Below, piece after piece: positions 13,522-21,537 of a stretch of DNA of 25,156 nt. The first letter of the stretch is position 1; the number at the start of each line of letters is the position of its first letter. The stretch spans positions 1 to 25,156 of the forward strand of contig CAYUJE010000047.1 of assembly GCA_964444865.1 (NCBI GenBank), read 5' to 3'. The notes under the pieces are model-generated. The model made no database searches. It saw only the letters and a list, made by a program, of their open reading frames with translations, and had not been told where the DNA came from. The stretch is from SXOA01 sp964444865 (lineage in GTDB: Bacteria > Planctomycetota > Planctomycetia > Pirellulales > Pirellulaceae). A program made the translations under genes and the position numbers.

Positions 13522-16026
13522 ATGAACAAACGCCATCGATCGCACACGCCTAACCGCTCCCCAGAGATATTTAGTTCGCTGAGACGGGTGCTGCTAAGCC
13601 GCGTGGGTTTGCTGGCGATGGCCCTAGTAATCATCGGGGCCCTTAGTGCGGGCATCGCTGCGGATTACTGGTACGGACTGCCGGAGGAAGCGACAGCGAC
13701 GTATGTCGGCCGGCAGTCGTGCATCGAGTGCCACCAGCAGGAGGCAAAGCTGTGGACCGGTTCGCATCATGACCTGGCGATGGACCTGGCCACGAAAGAG
13801 ACCGTGCTGGCGAGCTTTGAGGACCAAAAGCTCGAACATCATGGACAGGCTTCCCGCATGTTCCAGCGGGACGGAAAATACTTCGTCCATACCGATGGCC
13901 CGGACGGCAAACTGGCCGATTTTGAAGTGAAGTACGTCTTCGGCGTCTCTCCCCTGCAGCAGTACATGGTGGAATTTGACCGGCCTGCGGATATGCCCGC
14001 GGACGAAATCAGCCGCGTGCAGGTGCTGCGGGAAACTTGGGACACCAAGCAGAAGAAATGGTTCTATCAGAACCCGCCGGATGTGCAGGAAAAACTGGAG
14101 CCCGACGATGAGCTCCATTGGACCGGCGTAACGCAGCGGTGGAACACCTCCTGTGCCGATTGCCACAGCACGAACCTGAAAAGGAACTTCGATCTTGATA
14201 CCCACACTTACCACACGACGTTTTCAGAAATGGACGTTAGCTGCGAAGCGTGCCACGGGCCCGGCAGTTTGCATGTGCAGCTTGCGAAGAGCAAGTCCTT
14301 GTTTTGGGATCGGAAGCGAGGGTATGCCCTGGCAAAGCTTAAGGGAGAGAGCAACCTGGCTCAAGTCGAGGCCTGCGCTCCCTGCCACTCCGTCCGTAGC
14401 CCGATTCACGGCGGCTATGCGGCGGGGGAGCGGCTGCATGATTTTTATGCCACGGAGCTATTGCGAGATCAGATTTATCACGCGGACGGCCAGATTCTGG
14501 GTGAAGACTATGAATATGGTTCGTTCACGCAGAGCAAAATGTTTCACAAGAACATCCGCTGCAGCGATTGCCACAATCCGCACTCGTTGCAGTTGAAGCA
14601 CGAAGGCAATCAGCTTTGCACGAGTTGCCACCTCGCGCATCCCGCGGGCAAGTTCGACAGCCCGGCCCATCACAATCACAAGGTCGGCTCGAAGGGGTCC
14701 CAGTGTGTGGAATGTCACATGCCGGCGACGACTTACATGGATGTAGACCCACGGCGGGACCACAGCTTGCGGATTCCACGCCCCGACCTGAGCATCAAAC
14801 TCGGCACCCCGAATGCTTGCGTCGCTTGCCACATTGCCGACAGTAAACTGCCTAAGGAGCAACATCCCCAATCGCCGTCCTCCAACCGGCCGGCCGAATA
14901 TGCCGACTGGCTTCGGGATGCAGCCCAGGGCAAGTCCGCCGTGAAAGCGGAACTTGACCGGCTCAATCACTGGGCGGATGCTGCGGCGGAAAAATGGTAC
15001 GGCGTGAAGCGCAAAAAAGAGCCGCACTTTGCCGAAACACTGCTGGCGACCCGCGAAATGCGCCCGGAAGCCAAATCCAAGCTCATCGATCTGCTTGGCA
15101 ACAAGTCCCAATCAGCCATTGCCCGGGCGACAGCGGCCATGGAACTCGGCCTGTTCGTCGATCCCCAGACGGGCTATTCAGCCGATGTTATTCTCGCCCT
15201 ACGGGAAGCGCTGCAGGACAAAGGCCCGGAGGTGCGGGCGGCTGCAATCGACAGTTTGCAGAACGGGCCGCCGGAAGAATTGCAAAAGTTGCTTCTTCCG
15301 CTGCTGGACGACGAGTCTCGCATGGTGCGGTACCGGGCGGCTCAAGGACTCTCCGGTTTTGGGCAGGCCGACTTTCTGGGGGCGGACTATCGAAAACTCA
15401 AAGACGTCTCGCAGGAGTTGCTGGCCGCATCGGAAATCAATAACGATCGTGCCGGGCTGCACCTGATGCTGGGAGGATTTGCCGAGCGACGAGGGGCAAC
15501 GGAAACTGCGCAGCGGGAATATGAAACGGCTCTCGCTCTGGAACCAACCATCTTCGGTCCCCGCAGCAACCTGGCGGCCTTGTGGGATCAACAAGCCGAG
15601 GAAATGGTCCGTCAACTAAACACGAATCGATCCAGCGACCCTTCACAGCCGATGGACCAGGTCGAAATAATCGCTCGCGAGAACATCCAGAGAATCTATC
15701 AAATCTCGGCCCGGCTGCGCCAGCAGGAACTTGATCTCCTGGAACGCGATGTCCGCCGCCTCCCCGAAAACGCAGAGCTGCAGCGCCGTGTCGGCCTCCT
15801 CCGGCATCTGTTCGGCTGGCACAAGGAAGCGGAAGCGGCGCTTTTGGAAGCCACCCTGCTGGAACCGCGAAACCCGGCGCTGCTCGAGTACCTGGCAATC
15901 TACTACAGCGACACCGGCCGCCCGGGGGACGCTCTGCCGCTTGTGGAACGCATCCTCCGGCTCAAGCCCAAACATCCGCGGTACGAGGCGATGCGGCAGG
16001 AAATATTGGAGAAGTCCAAAGACTAG
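13522..16026 (+). CDS. Octaheme c-type cytochrome fused to HEAT and TPR repeats
   Basis: 834 residues. One N-terminal membrane anchor or uncleaved signal (about 27-47) precedes a periplasmic heme domain with eight CxxCH motifs, beginning at residues 67 (CIECH), 211 (CADCH), 241 (CEACH), 285 (CAPCH), 347 (CSDCH), 366 (CTSCH), 395 (CVECH) and 433 (CVACH). This is the cytochrome c554-like multiheme fold. It is followed by HEAT-like repeats (about 512-615) and TPR-like repeats (about 637-830, for example YETALALEP). The heme core (QRWNTSCADCHSTN, VSCEACHGPGS) is a known bacterial multiheme/TPR family whose electron partner is undefined. The HEAT and TPR parts suggest docking to other proteins. 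It is followed by a HEAT-repeat membrane protein 91 nt downstream, a likely partner. Confidence 0.92.
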   Translation: MNKRHRSHTPNRSPEIFSSLRRVLLSRVGLLAMALVIIGALSAGIAADYWYGLPEEATATYVGRQSCIECHQQEAKLWTGSHHDLAMDLATKETVLASFEDQKLEHHGQASRMFQRDGKYFVHTDGPDGKLADFEVKYVFGVSPLQQYMVEFDRPADMPADEISRVQVLRETWDTKQKKWFYQNPPDVQEKLEPDDELHWTGVTQRWNTSCADCHSTNLKRNFDLDTHTYHTTFSEMDVSCEACHGPGSLHVQLAKSKSLFWDRKRGYALAKLKGESNLAQVEACAPCHSVRSPIHGGYAAGERLHDFYATELLRDQIYHADGQILGEDYEYGSFTQSKMFHKNIRCSDCHNPHSLQLKHEGNQLCTSCHLAHPAGKFDSPAHHNHKVGSKGSQCVECHMPATTYMDVDPRRDHSLRIPRPDLSIKLGTPNACVACHIADSKLPKEQHPQSPSSNRPAEYADWLRDAAQGKSAVKAELDRLNHWADAAAEKWYGVKRKKEPHFAETLLATREMRPEAKSKLIDLLGNKSQSAIARATAAMELGLFVDPQTGYSADVILALREALQDKGPEVRAAAIDSLQNGPPEELQKLLLPLLDDESRMVRYRAAQGLSGFGQADFLGADYRKLKDVSQELLAASEINNDRAGLHLMLGGFAERRGATETAQREYETALALEPTIFGPRSNLAALWDQQAEEMVRQLNTNRSSDPSQPMDQVEIIARENIQRIYQISARLRQQELDLLERDVRRLPENAELQRRVGLLRHLFGWHKEAEAALLEATLLEPRNPALLEYLAIYYSDTGRPGDALPLVERILRLKPKHPRYEAMRQEILEKSKD

Positions 16027-16051
16027 CGCAGCCACTGCGGTCACAAGATTA

Positions 16052-16069
16052 CACCGCGTGGACGCGGTG
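16052..16069. repeat. Small hairpin in the cytochrome-HEAT gene gap
   Basis: CACCGCG, loop TGGA, CGCGGTG: a perfect 7-bp stem 25 nt after the cytochrome stop. No U-tract follows, so it is more likely a repeat or processing hairpin than a terminator. Confidence 0.45.
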
Positions 16070-16117
16070 GCCAGGCGAGCCTAAACTAGAGGCTGCCCTC
16101 TCCCGGAAACGCACTTT

Positions 16118-17215
16118 ATGCCCGCCCTTGATTCTCAAAAGCCCTCCGCGGAGGAAGACCGCCCCAGCCGCTCGCTGCCGCCGGTGGAAGCCCCCACGGG
16201 GAGCTTCATTCTGCAGCTATTCTTGATTCCGCTGGTGATTGTCACGATGGTGGTGATGGTCTGGCTGATGTTCTCCTGGCTCGCTCACATGGGGCAGGAT
16301 GACCCGAAAACCATCATCCAGCAGCTTCGCAAGCGGGACGACAGCTTTGGGCAGCGAGCCTATGAATTGGCCGAGCAGCTCCGCAGCCCCGACCCGCAAT
16401 TTGACAAACTCCGCAGCGATCCCGAGTTGCTCGGGGAACTCATCAGCCTCCTCGAAGCGGACTTGGACTTTAAGACCAAAGACAAGCCGGACGAAGCCCG
16501 GCTGAAGCGGCGAATGTTCCTTTGCCGGGCCATTGGCTCGTTCCAAATCGCCGATGGCCTGCCGGTGCTGCTCCGCTGTGTGAAGGATTCCGCCAGCGAG
16601 AATGTCAACGTGCAGCTCAGTGCCTTGGAAGCGATTACCACGCTGGCGAAAAACGTGGGGGCGGAAGAAGTTCGCGAAGAGAAAGACGTTCTCCCCACAG
16701 TTCTGGCTGCTTCTCGTGAAGCGGACGATGAATCACCCCCCCCGCCAGCGAATTCAAAAGATGAAGAGTCCTTCTATAAGCCGCGCGGCGAGGTCCGAGC
16801 GGTGGCGGCCTACACCTTGGGTGTGTTCGGCGGGCCGGAAGCCGAAGAGCGGCTGGAGAAGATGTTGATTGATACCTATCCCAATGCCCGCTACAACGCC
16901 GCCACGGGACTAGCCCGCAATGGCAACCTGCGCTGCATTCCGGTCCTGAAAGAAATGCTGCAGACGGACAATCCCTTGGCCGCCAAGGACGAGCGCGGAG
17001 AGCGCGACAAGGACAACAAGCGGGTCATTGTCCTTCGCAACGGCATTCAAACGACCGTCATCCTGGCACAAAAGAGTCCCACGGCCGATCTGGCCCCGCT
17101 CCAAGAGTCTTTGCAGAAGATCATCGACTCCGACCTGGCAGCCATCAAGAACGATCGCAGCAAGCTGAAAATCGCCGCTAAGGAAGCTCAGCGCATGCTG
17201 GGAAAACGAAAGTAA
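16118..17215 (+). CDS. Membrane-anchored HEAT-repeat protein
   Basis: 365 residues. A proline-rich cytoplasmic N-terminus (1-27) precedes one strong membrane helix (about 30-55, LFLIPLVIVTMVVMVWLMF). The remainder is helical with HEAT-like units, such as RRMFLCRAIGSFQIADGLPV, VRAVAAYTLGVFGGPEAEER and ARYNAATGLARNGNLRCIPV, interrupted by an acidic, Pro-rich linker (about 205-220). No enzyme motif is visible; it is probably a scaffold. It lies directly downstream of the octaheme cytochrome, which also has HEAT repeats, so the two may form a complex. Confidence 0.82.
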   Translation: MPALDSQKPSAEEDRPSRSLPPVEAPTGSFILQLFLIPLVIVTMVVMVWLMFSWLAHMGQDDPKTIIQQLRKRDDSFGQRAYELAEQLRSPDPQFDKLRSDPELLGELISLLEADLDFKTKDKPDEARLKRRMFLCRAIGSFQIADGLPVLLRCVKDSASENVNVQLSALEAITTLAKNVGAEEVREEKDVLPTVLAASREADDESPPPPANSKDEESFYKPRGEVRAVAAYTLGVFGGPEAEERLEKMLIDTYPNARYNAATGLARNGNLRCIPVLKEMLQTDNPLAAKDERGERDKDNKRVIVLRNGIQTTVILAQKSPTADLAPLQESLQKIIDSDLAAIKNDRSKLKIAAKEAQRMLGKRK

Positions 17216-17223
17216 TTGGGTGG

Positions 17224-17249
17224 CACGCCCACGGCTCTGCGTGGGCGTG
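17224..17249. terminator. Family G hairpin just after the HEAT gene
   Basis: CACGCCCACG, loop GCTCTG, CGTGGGCGTG: a perfect 10-bp stem starting 8 nt after the stop codon. An identical hairpin follows lpd at 23683-23708. The position suggests a 3'-end hairpin (terminator or mRNA stabiliser). Only a weak T-rich stretch (TGTTTCGTT) follows. Confidence 0.6.
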
Positions 17250-17273
17250 ATGTTTCGTTCGCCATTTAACCAC

Positions 17274-17585
17274 TCACGCTGGCTTGGAAAGCTCTTTCAC
17301 CAGCTCATCCCGAATCGACTTCTCGATCTGGCCGCGGAAAAACGCCGCAGCCAGGGGAAGCTTGCCGTTCACGTTAACGCTGGCTTCACTCACCTCCATC
17401 GTCCCTTGGATACCCATGCCGAAGACACTGAAGCCGAAGTGCAGAGTGCTTCCCTGCCACTCGCCGCGGGCGTCCGAGAGTTTGTCCCCATGATCGCGGC
17501 GCACATCCTCCAAAAACGTCTTCAGCCGTTCCGTGGCGGCAGCAATTCCGAGGTTGTGGTTAACCGATGTGGCGAATCCGGGCAT
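17274..17585 (-). CDS. Polyhydroxyalkanoic acid system-like small protein
   Basis: 103 residues from ATG 17585, chosen because GGAG lies about 8 nt upstream and the frame further upstream overlaps the neighbouring gene. The sequence MPGFATSVNHNLGIAAATERLKTF... with GMGIQGTMEVSEASVNVNGKLP and a terminal helix fits the PHA_gran_rgn (polyhydroxyalkanoic acid system) family. Proteins of this family are small and found in bacteria with and without PHA storage; the function is not established and no PHA synthase is nearby. It lies 25 nt downstream of the small gene at 17611-17814 on the same strand. Confidence 0.75.
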   Translation of the reverse strand: MPGFATSVNHNLGIAAATERLKTFLEDVRRDHGDKLSDARGEWQGSTLHFGFSVFGMGIQGTMEVSEASVNVNGKLPLAAAFFRGQIEKSIRDELVKELSKPA

Positions 17586-17610
17586 GATGTCTCCGAGATG
17601 GACCTGCGAA

Positions 17611-17814
17611 TTATTCCTGGTCCTCATCGTTATAAGTGCGGCGGTCGGATTCGCTCCAGAGGGGGAGACCGTGCCGCAGTCGCTCGGCGAGGATGGCGAG
17701 TTTCTCTTTGGAACCGGGCATGGCGACGGTGGGGGGCAAATCTTTGGCATCCTGGCCGGCGGGTTCGTATTCCCAATCTCCTTGTTTGATCGCTTCAAGT
17801 AGGGAGCGAGACAC
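17611..17814 (-). CDS. Small conserved hypothetical protein (67 residues)
   Basis: The likely start is GTG at 17814: it follows AGGAGA by about 6 nt and gives a compact acidic protein beginning VSRSLLEAIKQGDWEYEP. Tryptophans, a MPGSKEKLAILAERL helix and the tail PLWSESDRR look conserved in planctomycetes from memory; no domain name is known to me. The open frame extends upstream to 17895, but that part has no ribosome site. Probably cotranscribed with the PHA-like gene that follows. Confidence 0.6.
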   Translation of the reverse strand: MSRSLLEAIKQGDWEYEPAGQDAKDLPPTVAMPGSKEKLAILAERLRHGLPLWSESDRRTYNDEDQE

Positions 17815-17943
17815 AGATGTTCTCCTGAGGGTTGAAGGATGGAACGAGGCAAGAAAACGCACGAACTGACAAGCTGCTTCACAAGACCAAGACACAGGCT
17901 TATGAAAGCGGAGAGGTCAGTATCAAAACAGCGGGGGGCGGCG

Positions 17944-18693
17944 TCAAGCAGCGAATGTCGCTTTGGCGGGGGGTGAAAAATGATTCGTCCCTTCCCTAGT
18001 TGACAACAGAATTTCCGCAAAGCCCGCTACCAGCGTTTCATCAACCGTTCCCACCCGGCCCGCGCAGCACACCGCTCCACGAACCGCGACAAAATCGGCA
18101 CCCAGCGGAAGTAGCTCGCGAGTGAGCGCTAACGTGAGAGAGCCGGCGAGGACGGACATGAACCCGGCGGCGCGTGCAGCACCAAGTATTTGCGACAATT
18201 CTTTTTGGGAAAGATAACTTAAAATCGTCCCTTCCGTCTTGCGAAAAGTATCGAGCAGAATCGCGGAGCAGCCGCAATCGATGGCGGCTCGCAAAATCTC
18301 TTCGGGAGGCGGAGCGCCGGCGGATTGCCAGTCCGCATAAATGACGGCAACGCGACGAGTCTCCGGTCGTAATTCTTGAAGCACCTCTTGCCAACGCTGC
18401 CGCCAACTTGCAATTGCCCCGCAGCCGGCAAGGCCCAGCTTGGCGAACTGATAGCCGGCCAGGCTGTCTCGCCAAGATGCAATTTGCTCGGGAGTCACAT
18501 CTCTCAATTCCCCCAGTGCCGCGCTGCATGGGACTTCCGTGGGGACGACGCGGCGAACTTCCCGCCAGACTTCCGGTGTTGCCGCGCCGAGCGAACCGTG
18601 CCGAGGCTCTTTCACATCCATTAGCGCCGCTCCTCCTCGCAGAGCCGCCAGTGCTTCCGATGCATCACGGACGCTTACCAGCAGGCGTGTCAT
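17944..18693 (-). CDS. mfnB: (5-formylfuran-3-yl)methyl phosphate synthase (MfnB family)
   Basis: 249 residues (usual about 235). MfnB condenses two glyceraldehyde-3-phosphate molecules to the furan precursor of methanofuran. The family signature is complete: LLVSVRDASEALAALRGGA (4-22), MDVKEP (25-30, Schiff-base Lys28), FAKLGLAG (83-90, Lys85) and LLDTFRKTEG (146-155, Asp148 and Lys152), so the catalytic residues I recall from the archaeal enzyme are all present. Planctomycetes carry tetrahydromethanopterin/methanofuran-linked C1 genes, which fits. Its ATG overlaps the stop of the upstream membrane protein (ATGA at 18690-18693), so translation is coupled. A GGAG lies inside the upstream gene at the normal distance. 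Confidence 0.9.
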   Translation of the reverse strand: MTRLLVSVRDASEALAALRGGAALMDVKEPRHGSLGAATPEVWREVRRVVPTEVPCSAALGELRDVTPEQIASWRDSLAGYQFAKLGLAGCGAIASWRQRWQEVLQELRPETRRVAVIYADWQSAGAPPPEEILRAAIDCGCSAILLDTFRKTEGTILSYLSQKELSQILGAARAAGFMSVLAGSLTLALTRELLPLGADFVAVRGAVCCAGRVGTVDETLVAGFAEILLSTREGTNHFSPPAKATFAA

Positions 18694-19262
18694 GGAGAAC
18701 TCTCCTGCTGTGCCTTTGCCGCCGTCTGTTCCTTTCGCTCCCTTTGCACCTCCACCAGTCGTTTATTCAAGTGTCGCATCGCCGTTTCGCCAATCGGCTC
18801 GCACCAGGCGCCGCGAAGGGTGATATACCCTTCGCACCAGTGGGCGAAGCGCGGGTTCACGTCGCGGTGCTTCCAGTCCGAGGCCGACTCCGCCAGTCGT
18901 ACAATGATGTTCGTTGTTTCCGGCTCTTTCCCTTTCACGGAAGGCAGGTTGCTCGCCCCTTGGCCGACGAAAAAAACCTCGACCACTTCAATCGGCACAC
19001 GGACCGGTTCCACGCTGCCGAGATAGACCAACAATTCCCCCGGCTCGTAAGCGACGCGCGGCTGCGACAGCGAATGACCCAGCGATCCGATAAGGTAGAT
19101 GCCGAAGAGCGCAATGAGTCCCCCCGGAAGCATCCACCAGAACGAGGCTTGCGTGATCAAGGCGATCGCCACTCCCCAAGCCCCGGCCAGCACGGCCAAG
19201 GCAGGCAGAATCATCCCCAAAAGGAGCGCTCGGCGGTTCGGACGTAACCAGACTTCAGGCAT
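18690..19262 (-). CDS. Hypothetical membrane protein coupled to mfnB
   Basis: 190 residues from ATG 19262 (the frame extends further upstream but overlaps the region before the divergent DUF1501 gene). Two hydrophobic helices (about 13-33 and 37-60) are followed by a soluble domain with strands such as YEPGELLVYLGSVEPVRVPI and VVEVFFVGQG, then a basic, Glu-rich tail. It looks like a PH-like or YcxB-like membrane-anchored domain, but I cannot name a family. Its last codon overlaps the mfnB start, so the two are made together; a direct role in cofactor synthesis is not evident. Confidence 0.7.
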   Translation of the reverse strand: MPEVWLRPNRRALLLGMILPALAVLAGAWGVAIALITQASFWWMLPGGLIALFGIYLIGSLGHSLSQPRVAYEPGELLVYLGSVEPVRVPIEVVEVFFVGQGASNLPSVKGKEPETTNIIVRLAESASDWKHRDVNPRFAHWCEGYITLRGAWCEPIGETAMRHLNKRLVEVQRERKEQTAAKAQQESSP

Positions 19263-19336
19263 GGGGACATCGAGAGAAAGGTGAAGTCTCCGTTGTAACA
19301 AATGAGCCGCAGGGGCGCAAGGAGCGGGATTTGTGC

Positions 19337-19365
19337 TTGCCGCGTGGCCGATGGTGGGCGACAAT
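19337..19365 (+). promoter_or_regulatory. Candidate promoter of the second DUF1501 gene
   Basis: TTGCCG (19337-19342) and GACAAT (19360-19365) with an ideal 17-nt spacer. Transcription would start near 19372, about 36 nt before the ATG at 19408. Confidence 0.35.
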
Positions 19366-19407
19366 GGTGTTTCCCGCCGACTTTTCCCACCTGAACCAAT
19401 CCCACCC

Positions 19408-20793
19408 ATGAGCCGACTCTTGCAGCGACGCAGTTTTCTCGGACTTGGCATGGCCGGCGGGCTTTCCCTTTGGGCCGGAACTTCTTTCGCCGGTGCCAGA
19501 ACCGAAGCGAAGCTCGCCAAGGCCAAAAGCGTGCTCCTCATTTATGAGCAGGGGGGGCTTTCTCACATTGATACCTGGGATCCCAAGCCGGAAATCCCCC
19601 TTGACCATCGCAGCCCCCACGACGTCATTTCGACCAAAGTGCCGGGGATGCAGTTCACGTCGCTGCTCGCCAAAACGGCTCAGGTGGCTGATAAGCTGAC
19701 GGTCGTCCGGTCGATGTATCACAAGGACGGTGGCGTGAACGGCCACCCGGACGGAACGCAGTACGCTCTCTCCGGCGAAGTTCCCGGCGGACCGGTTGAA
19801 ATGCCGGATATCGGCGGAGTGGTTTCGCATCGCCTTGGCTCGGCATGCAATTATCTGCCGCCGTACATCATGATTCCGGGAAACCACGAGCAAGCTGCGA
19901 TGACCCGCCAGGGTTTTCTGCCGCCGGAAACCAAAGTCTTCAAGACGCAAGGGAACCTGGCCGACCCGAAATGGCAGGTTCCCAATCTGGGACTCCTCGC
20001 CGGCATCGATCAGCAGCGGTTCCTCGACCGCCGGGATTTGCTCAGCAACCTGAATGTCGGCGTGGCAACAGGATCCGGCCACCGGCTGGAAACCATGCAG
20101 TCCCTCCGCGAAAAAACGGTGGACATGCTGACAAATGCCGCCACGCGGAGCGCCTTTCAACTTTCCGAGGAGCCTGACGCCATTCGCGAAAAGTACGGTC
20201 GCGGACATCGCGGGCAATGCTATCTGCTGGGACGGCGGCTCATCGAGCGGGGCGTCCGCTTCGTCACAGTCGATGTCCGTGAGCCGCAAACACCCGAGTC
20301 CCCCGGCGGCTTCAATATGAACTGGGACCATCACGACCTGATCTACACCAGTGGTTCCTGTGGAACCGTGCGCGATAAAGCCGGTGGGGAAGGACGCTAT
20401 GGCATCGCCACTTGGCAGATGATGGGGAGCACCGACCAGGGATTCGCCGCCCTGATTGAAGACATGGATCAGCGGGGGCTTTTAGCTGAAACCCTTGTCA
20501 TCTTCGCCACCGAGTTCGGCCGCACGCCGCGGCTCAACAAATTTCAGGGACGCGATCACTGGGCCCACGGCTATTCCCACGCCTTCGCCGGCGCGGGGGT
20601 CCCCGGCGGCCAACTCGTCGGCCGCACCGACAAAGAAGGAGGTTACGTCCTCGACCGCCCCTACCTCCCCGACGACGTCGCCGCCAGCATCTACGCCAAA
20701 CTCGGCATCGACCGCGGCAAACCGCTCTACACGCCGCAAAACCGCCCCGTCTTCATGGCACACTCGGGCAAGGTGATTGAGGAGCTGTTTTGA
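19408..20793 (+). CDS. DUF1501 family protein, Tat-exported (second copy)
   Basis: 461 residues from ATG 19408, which puts the twin-arginine motif at residues 7-11 (QRRSFLGLG) followed by a Gly-rich hydrophobic core and a probable cleavage near SFA-GA; the in-frame extension to 19333 would bury the signal. Landmarks: LIYEQGGLSHIDTWDPKP (about 42-59), TEFGRTPR (about 368-375), GRDHWAHGYSHAFAGAG (about 381-397). These are the same positions as in the protein at 759-2177, but the sequences have diverged widely, so they are old paralogues. The substrate is unknown and no DUF1549/1553 partner is adjacent. Confidence 0.9.
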   Translation: MSRLLQRRSFLGLGMAGGLSLWAGTSFAGARTEAKLAKAKSVLLIYEQGGLSHIDTWDPKPEIPLDHRSPHDVISTKVPGMQFTSLLAKTAQVADKLTVVRSMYHKDGGVNGHPDGTQYALSGEVPGGPVEMPDIGGVVSHRLGSACNYLPPYIMIPGNHEQAAMTRQGFLPPETKVFKTQGNLADPKWQVPNLGLLAGIDQQRFLDRRDLLSNLNVGVATGSGHRLETMQSLREKTVDMLTNAATRSAFQLSEEPDAIREKYGRGHRGQCYLLGRRLIERGVRFVTVDVREPQTPESPGGFNMNWDHHDLIYTSGSCGTVRDKAGGEGRYGIATWQMMGSTDQGFAALIEDMDQRGLLAETLVIFATEFGRTPRLNKFQGRDHWAHGYSHAFAGAGVPGGQLVGRTDKEGGYVLDRPYLPDDVAASIYAKLGIDRGKPLYTPQNRPVFMAHSGKVIEELF

Positions 20794-20846
20794 CGAGAAG
20801 AATCAAAGTCACGGATGAAACACGGATTGAACAGGGAAGAATGGGG

Positions 20847-20852
20847 TAGAAT
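20847..20852 (+). promoter_or_regulatory. Candidate -10 box
   Basis: GGGGTAGAATGAGG contains TAGAAT about 22 nt before the TTG at 20874. A possible -35 (TTGAAC, 20827-20832) is only 14 nt away, shorter than usual, so this is weak. Confidence 0.2.
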
Positions 20853-20873
20853 GAGGGCGGGATCGAGCCAACG

Positions 20874-21470
20874 TTGTCCGAGTGCCTAGACGTGCATCCC
20901 CCTTCCGACTATCGCCGTGCACTTCGTCCACCGCAGTTCTCTCTGCGAACGTTGCTCCTGCTCATTACGCTCTTGGCGGTGTTTTTCTCGCTGATCAATC
21001 TGGTCCATCCGCTGGTAATGACCGGGCTGACGCTACTGGGAATTCTCATCGCGGCGCATGTGGCGGGGAACGTCATCGGTACTCGGCTGCGAGAGATTGG
21101 GGACCGGCCGATGACCAAGGATGGGAGGGATATTCCCCCGCAGCGTTTCCATCCGCAGATTGACCGGACATATTTTGCTCCGCCAAGCGATCTGGCCAAA
21201 AAAGTGTCGCTTGGCCTTCCGGTTCTGATCGTCACCACGACTGGTGTTTTGGTCGGCGGCATTGCCGGAGGCATCTGGGGCTATCTGGCCGCGGGAAGTA
21301 GCGGCTGGCTGAACATCGCGGTGGGCTTCGTCGCGTTCGGGTTTCTCGGCGGTTTTGTTTCCTTCGCCATTTACAGCTTTACCCAGGTCCTTTTAGGGGC
21401 CTGGTCACAGGCTTCCCGACCTTCCACCCCAGCGAATCGGCCGGAAAACGACGCCGGTTACCCCTTGTAA
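20874..21470 (+). CDS. Planctomycete-type small membrane protein
   Basis: 198 residues. The N-terminal region PPQFSLRTLLLLITLLAVFF (about 19-38) is a signature seen at the start of many otherwise unrelated planctomycete membrane proteins. It is followed by a helix (about 47-68), a polar loop with PMTKDGRDIPPQRFHPQIDR, and two Gly-rich helices (about 113-140 and 146-175). No enzyme motif is visible; function unknown. No ATG fits the start: TTG 20874 or GTG 20892 are the candidates, and a GTG start would still keep the signature. A terminator-like hairpin follows the stop. Confidence 0.7.
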   Translation: MSECLDVHPPSDYRRALRPPQFSLRTLLLLITLLAVFFSLINLVHPLVMTGLTLLGILIAAHVAGNVIGTRLREIGDRPMTKDGRDIPPQRFHPQIDRTYFAPPSDLAKKVSLGLPVLIVTTTGVLVGGIAGGIWGYLAAGSSGWLNIAVGFVAFGFLGGFVSFAIYSFTQVLLGAWSQASRPSTPANRPENDAGYPL

Positions 21471-21477
21471 GATGGCA

Positions 21478-21510
21478 CCCCTTTCGCGATATTAAGGGGC
21501 TTCCCTTTTT
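21478..21510 (+). terminator. Terminator-like hairpin or rpsD leader element
   Basis: CCCCTT (21478-21483) pairs with AAGGGG (21494-21499), followed by CTTCCCTTTTT. It begins 8 nt after the upstream stop and lies 28 nt before the rpsD ATG. It may end the upstream transcript; since S4 is an autoregulator in other bacteria, it may instead be part of the rpsD leader. Confidence 0.4.
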
Positions 21511-21537
21511 GTTAGTGTGAGGCAGGAGTTTTGCCAG

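Noticed and set aside
17586..18020. Long N-terminal extension of the PHA-system-like protein
   Set aside because: It overlaps another minus-strand gene in a different frame and the extra sequence is not family-like; ATG 17585 has a proper ribosome site.
18408..19247. Plus-strand open frame opposite mfnB and the membrane protein
   Set aside because: Arg/Pro/His-rich shadow; the minus strand shows the complete MfnB signature.
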